Shown: in pieces, positions 6,427-13,584 of the stretch
How the letters are laid out: each line of letters opens with the position of its first letter
Numbering within the stretch: position 1 is the first letter of the stretch
IMG/VR virus record: IMGVR_UViG_3300042860_004908
Span: 1-46,701 of that record
Source of the DNA: a virus
Length of the DNA: 46,701 bases
Reading direction: 5' to 3' (one strand)
Position numbers and translations under genes: made by a program
Notes under the pieces: generated by a model
The model's input: only the letters and a program-made list of their open reading frames with translations
Database searches by the model: none
Told to the model about the DNA's origin: nothing

Positions 6427-7065
6427 ATGAAATATTTTATTACAGAGTCACAATTAAAGGTTTTACTTGAACAAAATCCATCAGTGAACTCTAATCAATC
6501 ACAAAGATGTGATGAATGGAAAAATAAAACGTTTGTTCAGGGAGATGGTGTAAATACTCCAAAAATCACTATAACAAAAACACCAAAACTAATTGAAGGT
6601 TTGTATGAAGGACCTGATAAAGGTGGATGTATACAAAGAGCAAGTAAGAATGATTACGATTCTCCTCATCAACTTGCGGGAATCACAGTATTTTATGAGG
6701 CGGCCCCCTATCTAAAAGAGCTTTATAAAAATGGGATTTTTGTAAAACCGGACATGGATAATATTTCCATGGAAAGAATAAGAAACAAAAAATTCAAAAT
6801 ATCAATTCCATTATTACCTACCACCGAAGATAAGGCGGTCACGAGTATAAATGAAAGAGGTGGTATGGGACACGAAGGAGATTTAACTGAAATTGATAAC
6901 ATTTTCAACAACCCCGACCACATTTACGTAACGAAAAAAAGATTGCAAGAAGGTGATATGACTGAAACGTTTGTAAGTTTCAGAAATATTAAAAATTTTC
7001 CCATCAAAACAACACAACAAAAAGCCGATAGATTTGCCTCAGAGAAAACAAAATTTGAGCCGTAA
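6427..7065 (+). CDS. tagged protein of unknown function
   Basis: 212 residues. Tag MKYFITESQLKVLLEQNPS with L-L-E-Q. The mature part holds two cysteines (RCDEW, GGCIQRAS) and a mixed alpha/beta body with ITVFYEAAPYLKELYKNGIF and a glycine-rich turn NERGGMGHEGDLTEI. Histidine and acidic residues in that turn could form an active site, but no known motif is evident. It has its own phage box and is followed by another tagged gene. Confidence 0.75.
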   Translation: MKYFITESQLKVLLEQNPSVNSNQSQRCDEWKNKTFVQGDGVNTPKITITKTPKLIEGLYEGPDKGGCIQRASKNDYDSPHQLAGITVFYEAAPYLKELYKNGIFVKPDMDNISMERIRNKKFKISIPLLPTTEDKAVTSINERGGMGHEGDLTEIDNIFNNPDHIYVTKKRLQEGDMTETFVSFRNIKNFPIKTTQQKADRFASEKTKFEP

Positions 7066-7087
7066 ATAAAAACAAAGTATTTAATTT

Positions 7088-7345
7088 ATGGAATACATTT
7101 TGACAGAGACACAATTACTTAGTATAATTGAAAACAATTCACCTGAAAAGGATAATACTGTGAAAATAACGGGTAAAATTTTAGACCCTACCAACATGAC
7201 TCCCGATGAAAAAGAGGAGTTTAAATTGAAGGAAAAGGTGGTTTTAGACAAGTCTGAGTTGGAGTATCCAATAGTTTTAGTTCAACTCAAAGATGGTAAG
7301 TATATTATCTTTGATGTAAATCATGGTATCGATTTAGATTCGTAA
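7088..7345 (+). CDS. short tagged ParB/Srx-like paralogue, probably truncated
   Basis: 85 residues. Tag MEYILTETQLLSIIENNSP with I-I-E. The C-terminal part, SELEYPIVLVQLKDGKYIIF then DVNHG, aligns with ADLKYPILIFVNDDGEFITI then IDGHH of the protein at 3131. It stops right after the histidine, so the helix carrying the conserved arginine is missing. Either it is decaying or the stub has kept another role. A weaker box, TATTTAATT, lies just before the ATG. Confidence 0.65.
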   Translation: MEYILTETQLLSIIENNSPEKDNTVKITGKILDPTNMTPDEKEEFKLKEKVVLDKSELEYPIVLVQLKDGKYIIFDVNHGIDLDS

Positions 7346-7349
7346 TTCT

Positions 7350-7670
7350 ATGGAGGGATTCGAAAGATTTTTGGAAATGTTGAATTTAGTTTACTATGTG
7401 GACTATTCTACTATGGGTATAAATAACAAGGGTATACCTTGGTGTTGTATAAAAGTTTCAGTTTATCAAGATAAAAAGCCTCAGTATTTACAACATCATT
7501 GTTATGAAAAAAATGGTAAGTTTGCAATATATTCCGAAGGAAACCAAGAGATGGGAGTAAACGAGGGTAAATTGAAAATTTGGGGTGATGACCTAGCTGT
7601 GGACAATTATTTTGAAAAATTAGCAAGAACTTTAGCAAAAGAACATTTCTATGATATCAACGAAGAATAA
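7350..7670 (+). CDS. small protein of unknown function
   Basis: 106 residues, untagged, four bases after the preceding stop and with no box, so probably co-transcribed. The sequence has many aromatic and cysteine residues (YYVDYSTMGINNKGIPWCCI, HHCYEKNG) and looks like a single alpha/beta domain. The C-terminal helix NYFEKLARTLAKEHF is amphipathic. I recognise no family. The next frame overlaps its end by 20 bases. Confidence 0.55.
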   Translation: MEGFERFLEMLNLVYYVDYSTMGINNKGIPWCCIKVSVYQDKKPQYLQHHCYEKNGKFAIYSEGNQEMGVNEGKLKIWGDDLAVDNYFEKLARTLAKEHFYDINEE

Positions 7671-7842
7671 AAAAATTATAGAAGGTTTAATATCTCGTAA
7701 TAGAGAAGATAATTTTACTTTCACTGAAGAAGACTTGTTGAGGGTATATAGGGCAACAGGTATACCAGAAAGTAAATTTTTTATAGATTATTATTTGAGA
7801 GGAATTGAAAATCTAACCAACAGAACTATCCACATAATCTAA
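7651..7842 (+). CDS. small protein of unknown function
   Basis: 63 residues starting inside the end of the preceding gene in another frame. It is basic at the start (MISTKNKKIIEGLISRNRED) and then resembles a helix-turn-helix arrangement (FTEEDLLRVYRATGIPESKF). A small DNA-binding role is conceivable but not supported by a recognised motif. Translational coupling through the overlap is likely. Confidence 0.45.
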   Translation: MISTKNKKIIEGLISRNREDNFTFTEEDLLRVYRATGIPESKFFIDYYLRGIENLTNRTIHII

Positions 7843-7851
7843 TTTTTTCTG

Positions 7852-7862
7852 ATATATTTATT
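7852..7862 (+). promoter_or_regulatory. phage box ATATATTTATT
   Basis: Full-length box, five bases before the ATG at 7868. Confidence 0.5.
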
Positions 7863-7867
7863 TTATT

Positions 7868-8218
7868 ATGAAATATATCATTACAGAAGAACAACTAAAA
7901 AGTTTATCTGAGCAAAAAATACCCAGGTCCCTCAGGAGACGATTGACGGAAGATAATCTAAGAAAACACGTTGAAAGGGCGATAGAAGATGAAGGGGAGG
8001 ATTTTTGTGAAATTTACGACGATGGTTTTGAATTTGCAGATGAAGTAATTTCCAACGCGGTTGAGTCCTTTTTACAAGACGAGGAAAACGTTTCAGACTT
8101 AGATTTCAACATTGACAACGAAATTGATTATATGTTAAAAGATGTAATTAAAGAAATGTTCAGTGAGGAAATTTTTGACAGATACGTTGAGGTCTGTGGA
8201 AATGAATGGATGTCCTAA
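7868..8218 (+). CDS. small strongly acidic tagged protein, RRR-type paralogue
   Basis: 116 residues. Tag MKYIITEEQLKSLSEQKIP with L-S-E-Q, then RSLRRRLTEDNLRKH and a very acidic helical body (EDEGEDFCEIYDDGFEFADE, LQDEENVSDLDF). It parallels the protein at 3550 in the R-R-R patch, the E-x-L helix start, a CxxxxDDGFEFADEV / CDDFGDAYDYADAV motif and a C-terminal FxRYVEVC / YLIDIYEQTC motif. This pair is the clearest paralogous payload in the tagged set. Function unknown; DNA mimicry is one idea. Confidence 0.75.
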   Translation: MKYIITEEQLKSLSEQKIPRSLRRRLTEDNLRKHVERAIEDEGEDFCEIYDDGFEFADEVISNAVESFLQDEENVSDLDFNIDNEIDYMLKDVIKEMFSEEIFDRYVEVCGNEWMS

Positions 8219-8227
8219 TTTATCATC

Positions 8228-8962
8228 ATGAAATTTTATATATCAGATTATCAATATAAGGTTCTTACTGAAATTTCAAGAACAAGTGGACATTATCACT
8301 CACAACCAATATATGAACTTATAGACTATTTCGATAATTCTCTTACACGCAAACAGAAAATAAAAATTTTTAAAGAATTTACTTCAAAGGTTTTTGGAGA
8401 TGTTGAAAAACTACCTAAATCTAACATTCTAAATTTTTATTCATACCCCTATACAAGTAGTGCGGAACTTCCAGAACAATTTTTAAAAAAAGATTTTTTA
8501 TCTGGTTTTGCGTTTTATGTTGCAAAAAATTATTTTAATCTTAAATCTGGAGTACAATTGGATTATATCGAAGAAAATGATGAAGGTTTAATAACATATT
8601 ATTTTTTTGATTCAGGATTGAAGATATTCATAGGTAAAATTGCAACAAAACCCAATGATGAATTTTCAGGTGTATCTTTGAGAGTTTCATTATCAACCGC
8701 AGACGATGAGTTGATTGGGACAGGATATGGAACAAAAATGTACTTGAGTATTATAGATGACATTGACTACCTTTCGTCGGATTATACTCTTTTCACAGGT
8801 GCCTACAGAATATGGAAACACACTTTACCAAAATATGTAAATGTTTGGGGAGTAACGGAAAAAGAGATGGGTGCAGAATTTAAAAAAATAGAACCGTCAG
8901 ATAAGAAAGAAGTTAGAAAATATGATTATTTTGTGGCCTCAACCCATTCAGAACTCAGATAA
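8228..8962 (+). CDS. tagged protein with GNAT-like C-terminal domain
   Basis: 244 residues. Tag MKFYISDYQYKVLTEISRT, with L-T-E. The middle is alpha/beta with no recognised motif. Near residue 160-200 the run VSLSTADDELIGTGYGTKMY then LSSDYTLFTGAYRIWKHTLP resembles the acetyl-CoA-binding loop and following strand/helix of phage-encoded GNAT acetyltransferases (GxGxGTxMY, later LxSD and IW). The call rests on that one region. The box is short (ATTTATC), three bases from the ATG. Confidence 0.6.
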   Translation: MKFYISDYQYKVLTEISRTSGHYHSQPIYELIDYFDNSLTRKQKIKIFKEFTSKVFGDVEKLPKSNILNFYSYPYTSSAELPEQFLKKDFLSGFAFYVAKNYFNLKSGVQLDYIEENDEGLITYYFFDSGLKIFIGKIATKPNDEFSGVSLRVSLSTADDELIGTGYGTKMYLSIIDDIDYLSSDYTLFTGAYRIWKHTLPKYVNVWGVTEKEMGAEFKKIEPSDKKEVRKYDYFVASTHSELR

Positions 8963-8982
8963 ATTTTTTTAAAATTATTCCT

Positions 8983-9315
8983 ATGGAACTTTTTAACGAG
9001 TTTTTTGTGTCGTTTGAAGTTGTAATAGGACCAAAAATTGTTTTTATTTCCAAAAGTAAAATTGGTAATATAATTTTGTTTCCCTCACAAAAGAACATTT
9101 TTGTTAAAGAGCCCTCACATTGTTTCATTTATGATAACGGAGATATAGAACTGTCTGAAGCAATACAAAAATTTTCTCTATACACAGATACACCAATTGT
9201 AGAAATCAAAAGTCTTTGTAATTCAATATGGTCTGAAGAAATAGGATTTGAAGAACTATTTATTGAAAACAATCAAACATCCAAAAAATTATGGACCAAA
9301 CATATCAGATTTTGA
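8983..9315 (+). CDS. small protein of unknown function
   Basis: 110 residues, untagged and without a box, 20 bases downstream of the GNAT-like gene. Strand-rich N-terminus (FFVSFEVVIGPKIVFISKSK) and an acidic helix (DIELSEAIQKFSLY). No family recognised. The following gene begins inside its last codons. Confidence 0.5.
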   Translation: MELFNEFFVSFEVVIGPKIVFISKSKIGNIILFPSQKNIFVKEPSHCFIYDNGDIELSEAIQKFSLYTDTPIVEIKSLCNSIWSEEIGFEELFIENNQTSKKLWTKHIRF

Positions 9316-9611
9316 GAACTATGATTGAACGTTTAATAATCCCACAATACCCGTCAGTCCGAATTCATAAAATAGATAGTTACAAACTTACAAATAACAC
9401 AGAATATGATGTCTATATTTCAACTAAAAATAAGTTACCTATAGAGGACCAAATGAGGATAGATAGTGAGGTTAAAAATTTTTTTAAAATGGCTGGACTT
9501 GACAAAATTGGTCAGAACAAAACTCAAAAAGATACTATTTTAGTTTGGTTCAAAACACCACGTGCTAAAGAATGGTCTTTCCATGGGTCACCAGATTACA
9601 AACATCATTAA
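9291..9611 (+). CDS. small alpha/beta protein, member of a possible three-gene family
   Basis: 106 residues from an ATG inside the previous gene. An ATG ten codons further on would avoid the overlap, but the helix before LIIPQYPSV matches the helix before LIPPQFPQI in the protein at 16878, which favours the longer form. The C-terminal part (SEVKNFFKMAGL, then VWFKTP) matches EKDVEDFFKLLSL then VHWNKRP in the protein at 39351. The three may be distant paralogues. Function unknown. Confidence 0.5.
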   Translation: MDQTYQILRTMIERLIIPQYPSVRIHKIDSYKLTNNTEYDVYISTKNKLPIEDQMRIDSEVKNFFKMAGLDKIGQNKTQKDTILVWFKTPRAKEWSFHGSPDYKHH

Positions 9612-9652
9612 ACGTAGTTCAGTTTTGTTCTATTTTTTTTATATTTTGGGTA

Positions 9653-10369
9653 ATGCACAATACTTTCCCTAAGTTTTCAGATTTCCCTGAAATTTCCATG
9701 AAGTTCAATTTGAACTTTTATATAATGCCTTGGCATGGTTCTCATTCTTTGAGACTGAACAATCATCTTTTTCCATGGTCATTGTCAGAACAAGAGGCAA
9801 ATATTTTGTATGATTGTATTATAAAATATAATTTGAAATCCGGTTTTGAAATTGCAACCGCTTTTGGAATTTCGTCGACATTCATGGGCTTAGCATTAAA
9901 AGAAACTAATGGAAAACTTGTCACAATGGATGCTTATATTGAAGAGCTTTTTAACAGTGAAACCGAAATTAAAAATTATGGGGTAAATGATGAAAATACA
10001 TACGAGAATGCCGATGGTTATAAAATGGCAAGTAAATTGATAGAATATTTCAAAATAAAAGAATTCGTAAACTTGAAAATTGGGTGGTCTCCAACTGATA
10101 CAGGAAGAGTAATAGAAGAGGTTCATGGGTCAAATAAGTTAGATTTCGCCTTTATTGACGGAGGACATAGTGCGGAACAAATACAATATGATACAGAAGC
10201 AATAATGGAGTATCTTGATGAAGATTGTGTTTTATTTTATCATGACCATTTTTCTTTAGCGGGAGAAACAATAATTTATTTAAATAAAAATAAGTTTAAA
10301 TTCATGGAGAATTTCCGCACAAAGTTTAATTTGTGTATGTATGGTAGAGGAAAATTTTTAAATTCATAA
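9653..10369 (+). CDS. class I SAM-dependent methyltransferase-like protein
   Basis: 238 residues from the ATG after the T-rich gap; an in-frame ATG at MPWHGSHSLRL would also work. The Rossmann core is clear: GFEIATAFGISSTFMGLAL is the SAM-binding loop, KLVTMDAY the acidic end of strand 2, FAFIDGGHSAEQIQYD the strand-4 region, and VLFYHDHF strand 5. This is the pattern of the methyltransferase-24 type, often acting on small molecules or sugars. Substrate unknown. A second, unrelated methyltransferase starts four bases downstream. Confidence 0.75.
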   Translation: MHNTFPKFSDFPEISMKFNLNFYIMPWHGSHSLRLNNHLFPWSLSEQEANILYDCIIKYNLKSGFEIATAFGISSTFMGLALKETNGKLVTMDAYIEELFNSETEIKNYGVNDENTYENADGYKMASKLIEYFKIKEFVNLKIGWSPTDTGRVIEEVHGSNKLDFAFIDGGHSAEQIQYDTEAIMEYLDEDCVLFYHDHFSLAGETIIYLNKNKFKFMENFRTKFNLCMYGRGKFLNS

Positions 10370-10372
10370 ATT

Positions 10373-10966
10373 ATGGACGGAGAAGAATATTTGTTTTTTT
10401 ATCCTGGTGCCATTTATACAAACAATGGACAAAATGATTGTGTGATGCATGTTGGTGAAAAAAAGTTGATGGAGTTCATGGCAAGTTTAGCTTGTGTAAA
10501 TGGTGGTGATATTTTGGAAATAGGTTTTGGATTAAACTTGTCTGCGGATGAAGTTCAAAATAAAAGTTCAGTTACATCCCACACAATTATTGAGGTTCAC
10601 CCTGAAATTTACGAGAGGGCTCTTTATTGGAAAAAAGACAAGAAAAATGTTGAAGTTTTATTGGGGGATTGGTATGAAATCTTACCCTTAAAGAATAAAA
10701 TTTTTGACGGTATCATTCACGACACTCATAACGATAGAAACATTCCAAATTTCCTTGATATAGTAAAACCAAATTGTAAAGAAGGTACAATTGTGGTTTT
10801 TTTTGAGAACCAAGCCAATGACCTTAGATTACGTGAAATAAAGTATGATATGGACCCAAATGATGTAGAGGTTCTACCATACAGAGATAGTTTTAGAAAC
10901 AACAATTACACACTGAAATACTCCGTATTCAATGGAATTCAATTTGTTCCGATACCTATTTTTTAA
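10373..10966 (+). CDS. SAM-dependent methyltransferase, arginine/guanidinoacetate-type fold
   Basis: 197 residues. GDILEIGFGLNLSADEVQ is the SAM loop, then HTIIEVHPEIYERALYW, VEVLLGDWYEI and FDGIIHDTHND. The E-x-G-F-G, H-T-I-I-E-x-H-P and G-D-W signatures are those of guanidinoacetate and arginine-delta methyltransferases, so a guanidino or amino nitrogen acceptor is possible. It is coupled to the preceding methyltransferase and convergent with the minus-strand gene after it. Confidence 0.75.
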   Translation: MDGEEYLFFYPGAIYTNNGQNDCVMHVGEKKLMEFMASLACVNGGDILEIGFGLNLSADEVQNKSSVTSHTIIEVHPEIYERALYWKKDKKNVEVLLGDWYEILPLKNKIFDGIIHDTHNDRNIPNFLDIVKPNCKEGTIVVFFENQANDLRLREIKYDMDPNDVEVLPYRDSFRNNNYTLKYSVFNGIQFVPIPIF

Positions 10967-10969
10967 ATA

Positions 10970-11995
10970 TTATTTTTTTAAATGATTAAATTCCAAAGTT
11001 ATAAGGGAATCTTTAGGAATATTTGCTTGGTACCAATGGAATCTTGGACCTATGAAACCTCTCAAGTCCGATAACAACTTTCTTCTTATGGATTCCTCAA
11101 CTTTTTCTCTTGTCACATTTGGGATTTCCCCTTTCAAATAATTTTCAGGAGTAAGTATACTTTTACCATGTAAAGTTTTAACAACGTCATAAATATCAAT
11201 AACTATCGTTGCTTTATCACCTTCCGTTTTTATTGAATTTATTTTAAATTTTGCTCTGAAATTTGGTGCTTGATTTTCATTTTGACGCCAATACCAATCT
11301 TTATGTTGTGCAGATGATATCCTTTTAGATTGAAATTCTTTTTCTTTAGATTTCAATCTTTCGATTTTACTGTTCATTATCTCATCGTGAGTTGCACCAG
11401 ATTTTAATCTCTTCATTTCTGGCTCATCCAAAACATATACAGTTTCACCCAAATCTTCATTCCAAGACCTTTCCACGGGATTTGCATTACTCATTTGTCT
11501 ACCCGTTGACGAGGAATATCTATTTAAATTTTCGTACCAAATTCCATTTTTAAAAATATAGATTGGGTACCAACCATATGATGTAACTTCGTAATATCCA
11601 ACACCCTTTGGGTCTGTCTTCCATATACCTTCCAAATTCGAACCACGGAAGGGTAGTTGTGCAACAGTAAATAAGTTCGACTTTGTGTTAGGAGTCCACT
11701 TTTGTCTATTTGTTTTTCTTGGGTCAATAAAATTTTCTTTTGTGAGACCAGAATAATCTCCATCTTTTCGAAAATTTAAAAGATAGGATTCCAAAACAAA
11801 AAGAGAGTATTCCTCGGAAATACCCATCAAAGTGAGGGTTTTTTTTATAAATTGTAATAAATCTTCCCTATTTCTTCCTTTTTTCTTGTATGCTTGAATA
11901 TACTTGAAAAGTTTGAAAATCACCGTTTCAGGAACCTTATCATATATGTTCTCGAATAAAAACTCAAATTGACTTTCAGTCAGTCTAAACTTCAT
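10970..11995 (-). CDS. large tagged protein of unknown function
   Basis: 341 residues, starting at the ATG four bases after a phage box and giving the tag MKFRLTESQFEFLFENIYDK (L-F-E). The longer open frame upstream is ignored because it would cross two promoters. Residues 20-80 are helical; the middle has a tryptophan/tyrosine-rich segment (YYEVTSYGWYPIYIFKNGIW) and a lysine-rich helix (NSKIERLKSKEKEFQSKR). The C-terminal 100 residues are alpha/beta (FKINSIKTEGDKATIVIDIY). No family recognised. Confidence 0.7.
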   Translation of the reverse strand: MKFRLTESQFEFLFENIYDKVPETVIFKLFKYIQAYKKKGRNREDLLQFIKKTLTLMGISEEYSLFVLESYLLNFRKDGDYSGLTKENFIDPRKTNRQKWTPNTKSNLFTVAQLPFRGSNLEGIWKTDPKGVGYYEVTSYGWYPIYIFKNGIWYENLNRYSSSTGRQMSNANPVERSWNEDLGETVYVLDEPEMKRLKSGATHDEIMNSKIERLKSKEKEFQSKRISSAQHKDWYWRQNENQAPNFRAKFKINSIKTEGDKATIVIDIYDVVKTLHGKSILTPENYLKGEIPNVTREKVEESIRRKLLSDLRGFIGPRFHWYQANIPKDSLITLEFNHLKK

Positions 11996-12000
11996 AATTG

Positions 12001-12028
12001 ATAAATATACCTGAGGTTTATATTTATT
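12001..12028. promoter_or_regulatory. divergent pair of phage boxes
   Basis: TATATTTAT on the minus strand (12001-12009) serves the gene at 11995, and TATATTTATT on the plus strand (12019-12028) serves the gene at 12033. Each is 4-5 bases from its ATG and the two are only nine bases apart. This placement shows the box belongs to the start region of each gene and has a direction. Confidence 0.6.
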
Positions 12029-12032
12029 ATTT

Positions 12033-12317
12033 ATGAAAACATTTGATGATTTACAAAAAGATAGAGGAATAATCAAAGACCTTTTTTCTAAATTTACAAA
12101 TGGTGAAATCGACGATTTCGATTTCATAGTAGACTTCCTATCAAGAGGAAAACCAAAAGTAACTTTTTTGTTAGGCGTTCCGGCTATGATTAAAAGAAAA
12201 TATAACATGAAATTTGATGAAATTATCGAAAAGCATCTTAGGAATATGAGGTTTGTTCTCTCTACTTTGGGTTATGGAGATATTTTGAAAAAACCAATAG
12301 ATTTCCAAATATTATGA
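12033..12317 (+). CDS. small protein of unknown function
   Basis: 94 residues, untagged (MKTFDDLQKDRGIIKDLFSK). Two helical segments flank a short hydrophobic stretch KVTFLLGVPAMIK, too short and charged at its edges for a membrane helix. The stop overlaps the next start as ATGA, so the two genes are translationally coupled. No family recognised. Confidence 0.6.
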   Translation: MKTFDDLQKDRGIIKDLFSKFTNGEIDDFDFIVDFLSRGKPKVTFLLGVPAMIKRKYNMKFDEIIEKHLRNMRFVLSTLGYGDILKKPIDFQIL

Positions 12318-13144
12318 GTCTTTTAAAAAGTAATATAAGATTATTGATTGAGACAGTCTCGTTAGAGGATTTGGATTATGATGACATACATGATATTATC
12401 AATGTTTTTTTTAGAAGTTGGTTACAAGAGAAAAAACCAGAGATAAATCAAAAAAGATTTGCAATTACTTACCTTCAAAGAAGGTATTTCAATGAATTTC
12501 TGAAAGATATAGGTTTACTTGATTCAGGTGACCAAGATGAATACGATTTTGATAAAAAAGATATACTTAGACATCTACTCAGTTTAGGTCGTATAGAATT
12601 ACCTCTATATCACGAACACGAAACTAAATTCTTGGAGACATATAGAAAAAATTTTGAATTTCTTGTTAAAAGATTGGATTTACCAAAATTTGTAAAATTA
12701 GAATTTACCGAACCAAAACCATTTGAGTTAGAATGTAGTGTTGAGGTTGATTTCGAGAGTTGGATTAAATCCAACGAGACATTCCCAACAAGATTTTCGT
12801 TGGATAGAGACATAGAGAGACTTTTACAGAATTATATGGGTATTGAGGTTGGAGAATCTAGATTTGGAGGTATTCAAATTTCAGTCCAAGAATATGACTA
12901 TGTCGGATACAATAATTGGGTTAAAAATATATTTCCTAAAATAAAAAAAGAAATTAAACAAATCCCTAAATTAGCTAACGTTCGTGCTATTCGGGGTAAA
13001 ATTGAAAATAATAGGAAATTTATTATCGGTGTGTCTTTCGTGTCTTTCAGCCCCTACGGATATCTGAGCATTGACCACAAAAAAGAGATAAGAGAAATTT
13101 GGAAAAATCATGGGTATTCAGAAGATAAATTAGGTTTCTCATAA
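12314..13144 (+). CDS. tagged protein of unknown function
   Basis: 276 residues. The start MSLLKSNIRLLIETVSLED fits the looser basic form of the tag, with L-I-E-T at about residues 11-14. It has no box of its own and is coupled to the gene before it through ATGA. An acidic linker DYDDIHDII leads to a helical region with QKRFAITYLQRRYFNEFL, then two long mixed alpha/beta segments with SWIKSNETFPTRFSLDRDIE and VSFVSFSPYGYLSID. I do not recognise the fold. Confidence 0.6.
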   Translation: MSLLKSNIRLLIETVSLEDLDYDDIHDIINVFFRSWLQEKKPEINQKRFAITYLQRRYFNEFLKDIGLLDSGDQDEYDFDKKDILRHLLSLGRIELPLYHEHETKFLETYRKNFEFLVKRLDLPKFVKLEFTEPKPFELECSVEVDFESWIKSNETFPTRFSLDRDIERLLQNYMGIEVGESRFGGIQISVQEYDYVGYNNWVKNIFPKIKKEIKQIPKLANVRAIRGKIENNRKFIIGVSFVSFSPYGYLSIDHKKEIREIWKNHGYSEDKLGFS

Positions 13145-13169
13145 ACTTTATTATTTCAAAAAAAAGTGT

Positions 13170-13177
13170 TACTTTTG
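13170..13177 (+). promoter_or_regulatory. host-type -7 element TACTTTTG
   Basis: Fits TAnnTTTG. Only TTTA (13147-13150) is found at the -33 position, 19 bases upstream. The ATG at 13190 follows 12 bases after it. Confidence 0.45.
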
Positions 13178-13189
13178 AAAAAAAAACAT

Positions 13190-13405
13190 ATGTATATTGA
13201 CTACGAATCACCAAAAACAGTTTCTAAAACTGTAATGTTTAACGGAGAAACCGAAGACGGAAAAAAGTTCACAATCAACGCTAATTGGAATGATTGGGAT
13301 GACTGGAATGTAACTACAGATGAGATTTCTTGGGATGATGAAGAAGGGAATGAAGATGAAATTCAAGAAATTATCCACGAATTCTTGAATGAAATGAATG
13401 GATAG
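13190..13405 (+). CDS. small acidic protein
   Basis: 71 residues from the ATG giving MYIDYESPKTVSKTV; an upstream GTG in frame would overlap the host-type -7 element. Very acidic with several tryptophans (NWNDWDDWNVTTDEISWDDE, then EGNEDEIQEIIHEFLNEM). It looks like a beta sheet followed by one helix. The host-type promoter suggests early expression, and its acidity would suit a nucleic-acid mimic or inhibitor. No family recognised. Confidence 0.6.
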   Translation: MYIDYESPKTVSKTVMFNGETEDGKKFTINANWNDWDDWNVTTDEISWDDEEGNEDEIQEIIHEFLNEMNG

Positions 13406-13436
13406 GTCAAACGATGTATTTATTGAAAAAAACATC

Positions 13437-13547
13437 ATGGCTAGAACAAAAAAGTTTTTCAAACCTACGAGAAGTAAAAAATCAGGAAGAAAAACAAACA
13501 AAAGAATCGCAGCTAATAATCAAATATTAAAAAAGTACCTCGGATAA
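13437..13547 (+). CDS. very small basic protein
   Basis: 36 residues (MARTKKFFKPTRSKKSGRKT then NKRIAANNQILKKYLG), with about a third Lys or Arg. A box TATTTATT lies 13-20 bases before the ATG, and a perfect terminator overlaps the stop codon, so it is a complete single-gene unit. It has no domain; a nucleic-acid-binding or packaged DNA-compacting peptide is a reasonable guess. A second tiny basic protein lies at 21712. Confidence 0.6.
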   Translation: MARTKKFFKPTRSKKSGRKTNKRIAANNQILKKYLG

Positions 13548-13563
13548 AATCCGAGGTTTTTTT
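13538..13563 (+). terminator. rho-independent terminator
   Basis: CCTCGG-ATAAAAT-CCGAGG followed by seven T; its left arm overlaps the end of the small basic gene. Confidence 0.85.
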
Positions 13564-13584
13564 ATTCCTACGGGTATTTATATT

